DNA of 64,000 nt from Mycobacterium szulgai (lineage in GTDB: Bacteria > Actinomycetota > Actinomycetes > Mycobacteriales > Mycobacteriaceae). Below the pieces are notes generated by a model. It was given only the letters and a program-made list of their open reading frames with translations. It did not search any database and had not been told where the DNA came from. Made by a program: the position numbers and the translations under genes. How positions within the stretch are numbered: position 1 is the first letter of the stretch; the number at the start of each line of letters is the position of its first letter. The stretch is from positions 21,726-85,725 of the forward strand of contig NZ_LQPW01000154.1 of assembly GCF_002116635.1 (NCBI RefSeq), given 5' to 3'. Shown here piece by piece: positions 61,617 through 64,000 of the stretch.

Positions 61617-62774
61617 ATGAGTGCACACGACTTCTTGACCATCGACGGCGGCTTGTCGGATGAGGAACGACTGATCCGCGACACCGTTCGTGCCTATGTC
61701 CGCCGCGACCTGCTGCCCCGGCTGCCCGAGGCCTACGCAGATGGCTACCTGCCCGCCGGATTCCCCACAGCTGCAGGCGAACTCGGCCTACTCGGCATGC
61801 ACCTGCACGGCTACGACTGCCCCGGTATGAGCGCCGTCTCCTACGGCCTGGCATGCATGGAGCTCGAGGCCGGCGACAGTGGGTTGCGCAGCTTCGTGTC
61901 AGTGCAGGGTTCGCTGGCCATGTTCGCGATCTGGCGTTACGGCAGCGAGCAGCAGAAGCAAACCTGGTTGCCGTCGATGGCGCGGGGCACGGCCGTCGGA
62001 TGCTTCGGACTCACCGAGCCCGACGCGGGCAGCGATCCCGCCGGCATGCGCACGACCGCTCGGCGCGAGGGCGACGAGTGGGTCCTCAACGGCGCCAAGA
62101 TGTGGATCACCAACGGCGATATCGCCGACGTGGCGGTGATCTGGGCGAAGACGCCCGACGGCATCCGCGGATTCGTGCTGCCGCGCAACACCTCTGGCTT
62201 CACGGCGCGCGAGATCCGGCACAAGCTGTCGCTGCGTGCGTCGACCACCGCGGAGCTGGCTTTCGAGGATTGCCGGCTGCCGCTGGACGCCATGCTTCCC
62301 GAGGCCCGCGGTCTGCGGGCACCGCTGTCCTGCCTTACCGAAGCCCGATTCGGAATCATCTGGGGAGCGGTCGGAGCCGCCCGGGCCTGCTACGAGGCCG
62401 CGCTCGACTATGCCGGCAGCAGAACGCAATTCGGCCGGCCGATCGCCGGATTCCAGCTCACCCAGCACAAGCTTGTCGAGATGCTCACCGAGGTCAACCT
62501 CTGCTATCTGTTGGCCCTGCATCTGGGCCGGCTCAAGGATGCCGGTCAGCTACAGCCCGAACAAGTGAGCTTCGGCAAGCTGCACAACGTGCGTAAAGCA
62601 CTGGATGTGGCGCGGATGGCCCGAACGATATTGGGCGCCAACGGAATCACCCTGGACTACCCGGTAATGCGCCATATGGCCAATCTCGAGTCGGTGCTCA
62701 CCTATGAGGGCACCAGCGAGGTCCACACGCTGGTGCTGGGTCAGGCCATCACCGGCTTAGCGGCCTTTCACTGA
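61617..62774 (+). CDS. Acyl-CoA dehydrogenase, glutaryl-CoA-dehydrogenase-like
   Basis: 385 residues. SGLRSFVSVQGSLAMFAI near residues 81-98 and GCFGLTEPDAGSDPAGM near 128 are typical of the glutaryl-CoA dehydrogenase branch, and Glu364 in YEGTSEVH is the catalytic base. Members oxidise, and some decarboxylate, dicarboxyl-CoA esters. CoA-transferase genes often sit beside this branch, so a C5-type dicarboxylic acid is a reasonable guess; it is not shown. Last gene of the LysR-controlled cluster. Confidence 0.9.
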   Translation: MSAHDFLTIDGGLSDEERLIRDTVRAYVRRDLLPRLPEAYADGYLPAGFPTAAGELGLLGMHLHGYDCPGMSAVSYGLACMELEAGDSGLRSFVSVQGSLAMFAIWRYGSEQQKQTWLPSMARGTAVGCFGLTEPDAGSDPAGMRTTARREGDEWVLNGAKMWITNGDIADVAVIWAKTPDGIRGFVLPRNTSGFTAREIRHKLSLRASTTAELAFEDCRLPLDAMLPEARGLRAPLSCLTEARFGIIWGAVGAARACYEAALDYAGSRTQFGRPIAGFQLTQHKLVEMLTEVNLCYLLALHLGRLKDAGQLQPEQVSFGKLHNVRKALDVARMARTILGANGITLDYPVMRHMANLESVLTYEGTSEVHTLVLGQAITGLAAFH

Positions 62775-62906
62775 CGCCCGGGGCGGACACGCAGCCGTTT
62801 GCCCAACTTTCCGGCCTGTCCTGGTCCGAGACGTAATACTCTCTGACCAGACAACCCCGCTTCTGGCCATGCCGTAACGGGCCGAGCTTTGCTGGAAGGT
62901 GCCCAC

Positions 62907-64000
62907 ATGCTATTCGTGATCGCCGCCCCCGAGGCGCTGGCCACGGTCGCCGCGGATCTGGCCGCAGTCGGTTCGACATTGGGTGCGGCAACCACGGCAG
63001 CGGCGGCTCCGACGACAACGGTGCTGACCGCGGCCGAAGACGAAGTCTCGGCAGCGATCGCGGCCGTGTTCTCCGGACATGCCGTGGACTTTCAAGCGCT
63101 GAGTCAGCGGGCAGCAGCGGTCCATCGGCAGTTCGTGGAGGCACTGACCTCCGGCGCCGGCGCCTATGCCGGCGCCGAGGCCGCCAACGCGTCGCCGCTG
63201 CAGCAACTGCTCAACGCGATCAACGCACCCGTCCAAACGTTGACCGGACGTCCACTGATCGGCAATGGCACTAACGGCACTCCGGGCACGGGAGTAGACG
63301 GCACGCCCGGCGGATGGTTACTGGGCGACGGCGGCGCCGGCGGGTCGGGGGCTCCCGGGCAAAGCGGCGGTAACGGCGGTGCGGCCGGATTATTGGGTGC
63401 CGGCGGCGCCGGCGGTCCCGGGGGAAGCTCGCCGACCGGCAACGCCGGTAATGGCGGCAATGGCGGCGCCGGCGGTTGGCTATGGGGCCACGGTGGTGCG
63501 GGCGGTGGCGGCGGTAGCGCCACGGTGGCCGGCAACGGCGGCAATGGCGGGAGCGGCGGCTTGTTCGGCGGCGGCGGCATCGGCGGACTCGGCGGCAGCG
63601 GCAATACCGGGGGCACCGGCGGAGCCGGCGGCCACGCCGGTCTGCTCGCCGGCGCCGGCGGAGCGGGCGGAGCAGGCGGATTCGGCTCACTGGGAACCGG
63701 CGGCGCCGGGGGCGCCGGCGGTGTGGGCGGCTGGGTCTTCGGCCCCGGCGGGGCCGGCGGGGACGGCGGTTTCGGCGAAGTGGCCGGCGGTAACGGCGGA
63801 CACGGCGGCGCCGGCGGTCTGCTGCTCTCCAACGGCGGAGTCGGCGGCGCGGGCGGGGCCGGCGTGGACCAGGGCGGCGTGGGCGGGACCGGTGGCGATG
63901 CCCTGCTGGTCGGCAACGGCGGTGCCGGCGGCGTCGGCGGGGCGGCGGTGGCGGGCGGGTTGGCCGGGCTTGCCGGACCCGGCGGCGCCGGCGGTAAAGG
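62907..64000 (+). CDS. PE_PGRS family protein, N-terminal part (runs off right edge)
   Basis: From ATG 62907, behind GGAAGG, 364 codons are open to the window edge. Residues 1-95 are a PE domain (LFVIAAPEALATVAADLAA, then two long helices). The linker has GRPLIGNGTNG and WLLGDGGAGG, followed by the PGRS domain of GGAGG/GGNGG repeats. PE_PGRS proteins are exported by ESX-5 to the mycobacterial surface; the YxxxD/E-type signal lies near the end of the PE domain. The 3' end is not in the window. They are confined to slow-growing mycobacteria, which places the organism. Confidence 0.95.
   Translation, partial: MLFVIAAPEALATVAADLAAVGSTLGAATTAAAAPTTTVLTAAEDEVSAAIAAVFSGHAVDFQALSQRAAAVHRQFVEALTSGAGAYAGAEAANASPLQQLLNAINAPVQTLTGRPLIGNGTNGTPGTGVDGTPGGWLLGDGGAGGSGAPGQSGGNGGAAGLLGAGGAGGPGGSSPTGNAGNGGNGGAGGWLWGHGGAGGGGGSATVAGNGGNGGSGGLFGGGGIGGLGGSGNTGGTGGAGGHAGLLAGAGGAGGAGGFGSLGTGGAGGAGGVGGWVFGPGGAGGDGGFGEVAGGNGGHGGAGGLLLSNGGVGGAGGAGVDQGGVGGTGGDALLVGNGGAGGVGGAAVAGGLAGLAGPGGAGGK

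Noticed and set aside
62775..62906. Rho-independent terminator after the acyl-CoA dehydrogenase
   Set aside because: There is a short GC palindrome (CGCCCGGGGCG) just after the stop but no T-tract and only a weak stem, so I did not call it.
63300..64000. Intergenic-type GC-rich repeats
   Set aside because: They are the coding PGRS repeats of the PE_PGRS gene in an open frame from 62907.

Overview
The window is high-GC actinobacterial DNA that I read as the chromosome of a slow-growing Mycobacterium. The signs are a PE_PGRS gene entering at the right edge, a degraded PE gene near 38 kb, a cyclopropane-mycolate-synthase-type methyltransferase, an Eis-family acetyltransferase, an MbtH protein, an Rv0455c-like secreted protein and many GTG/TTG starts. 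Several genes match neighbours of the M. tuberculosis Rv0066c-Rv0078 interval in order, strand and length: icd2, a TetR (Rv0067c-like) and an SDR (Rv0068-like) at 11.4-16.2 kb; an ABC permease/ATPase pair (Rv0072/Rv0073-like) at 35-37 kb; an amidohydrolase (possibly Rv0074-like) at 41.2 kb; and the divergent ethA2/ethR2 pair (Rv0077c/Rv0078-like) at 56.2-57.7 kb. Between these anchors lie many accessory genes. Family assignments come from motifs and memory, not from a search.

Layout. 0-8 kb: edge of an MFS exporter, orphan mbtH, a hypothetical gene, a tetR-fadE-glycosyltransferase operon, and a padR-flavin monooxygenase-eis-like operon. 8-11.4 kb: NTF2-like protein, F420-type oxidoreductase, lipoprotein hydrolase and metallo-beta-lactamase-fold hydrolase in one tight run. 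11.4-16.2 kb: icd2, a beta-hydroxyacid-dehydrogenase-like gene, tetR, SDR. 16.2-20.4 kb: leftward operon P450, PP2C phosphatase, KstD-like flavoprotein and a hexapeptide-repeat/cysteine-ladder protein. 20.5-23.8 kb: cyclase-NTPase-LuxR regulator. 23.8-31.8 kb: Rieske oxygenase with amidohydrolase, SDR, esterase lipoprotein opposite a MarR gene, acyltransferase-3 membrane protein, Rv0455c-like and DUF1275 proteins. 32.5-38 kb: catalase-like protein with cytochrome b561, isochorismatase, ABC permease, a frameshifted ABC ATPase that reads in frame into a class I aldolase, then a PE remnant.

38-52.7 kb is the most interesting part. Two paralogous cassettes, each a Rieske oxygenase plus a small acidic partner, flank a three-gene block: a serine alpha/beta-hydrolase, a 1378-residue caspase-STAND-beta-propeller protein, and an epimerase. 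The caspase/STAND protein with its hydrolase has the architecture of a bacterial conflict or cell-suicide system and is the best candidate for an undescribed system here. The second Rieske cassette also carries a ferredoxin, an SDR and a TauD-type dioxygenase behind two tandem operator-like palindromes.

52.7-64 kb: siderophore-interacting-type flavoprotein, mycolate-type methyltransferase, STAS and RsbW-like anti-sigma pair, DUF998 protein, ethA2/ethR2, a LysR gene divergent from a four-gene cluster (UGSC-associated protein, UGSC protein, CaiB/BaiF CoA-transferase, glutaryl-CoA-dehydrogenase-like enzyme), and the start of a PE_PGRS gene. I saw no tRNA, rRNA, CRISPR array or insertion sequence, and no gene-free stretch longer than about 200 bases.
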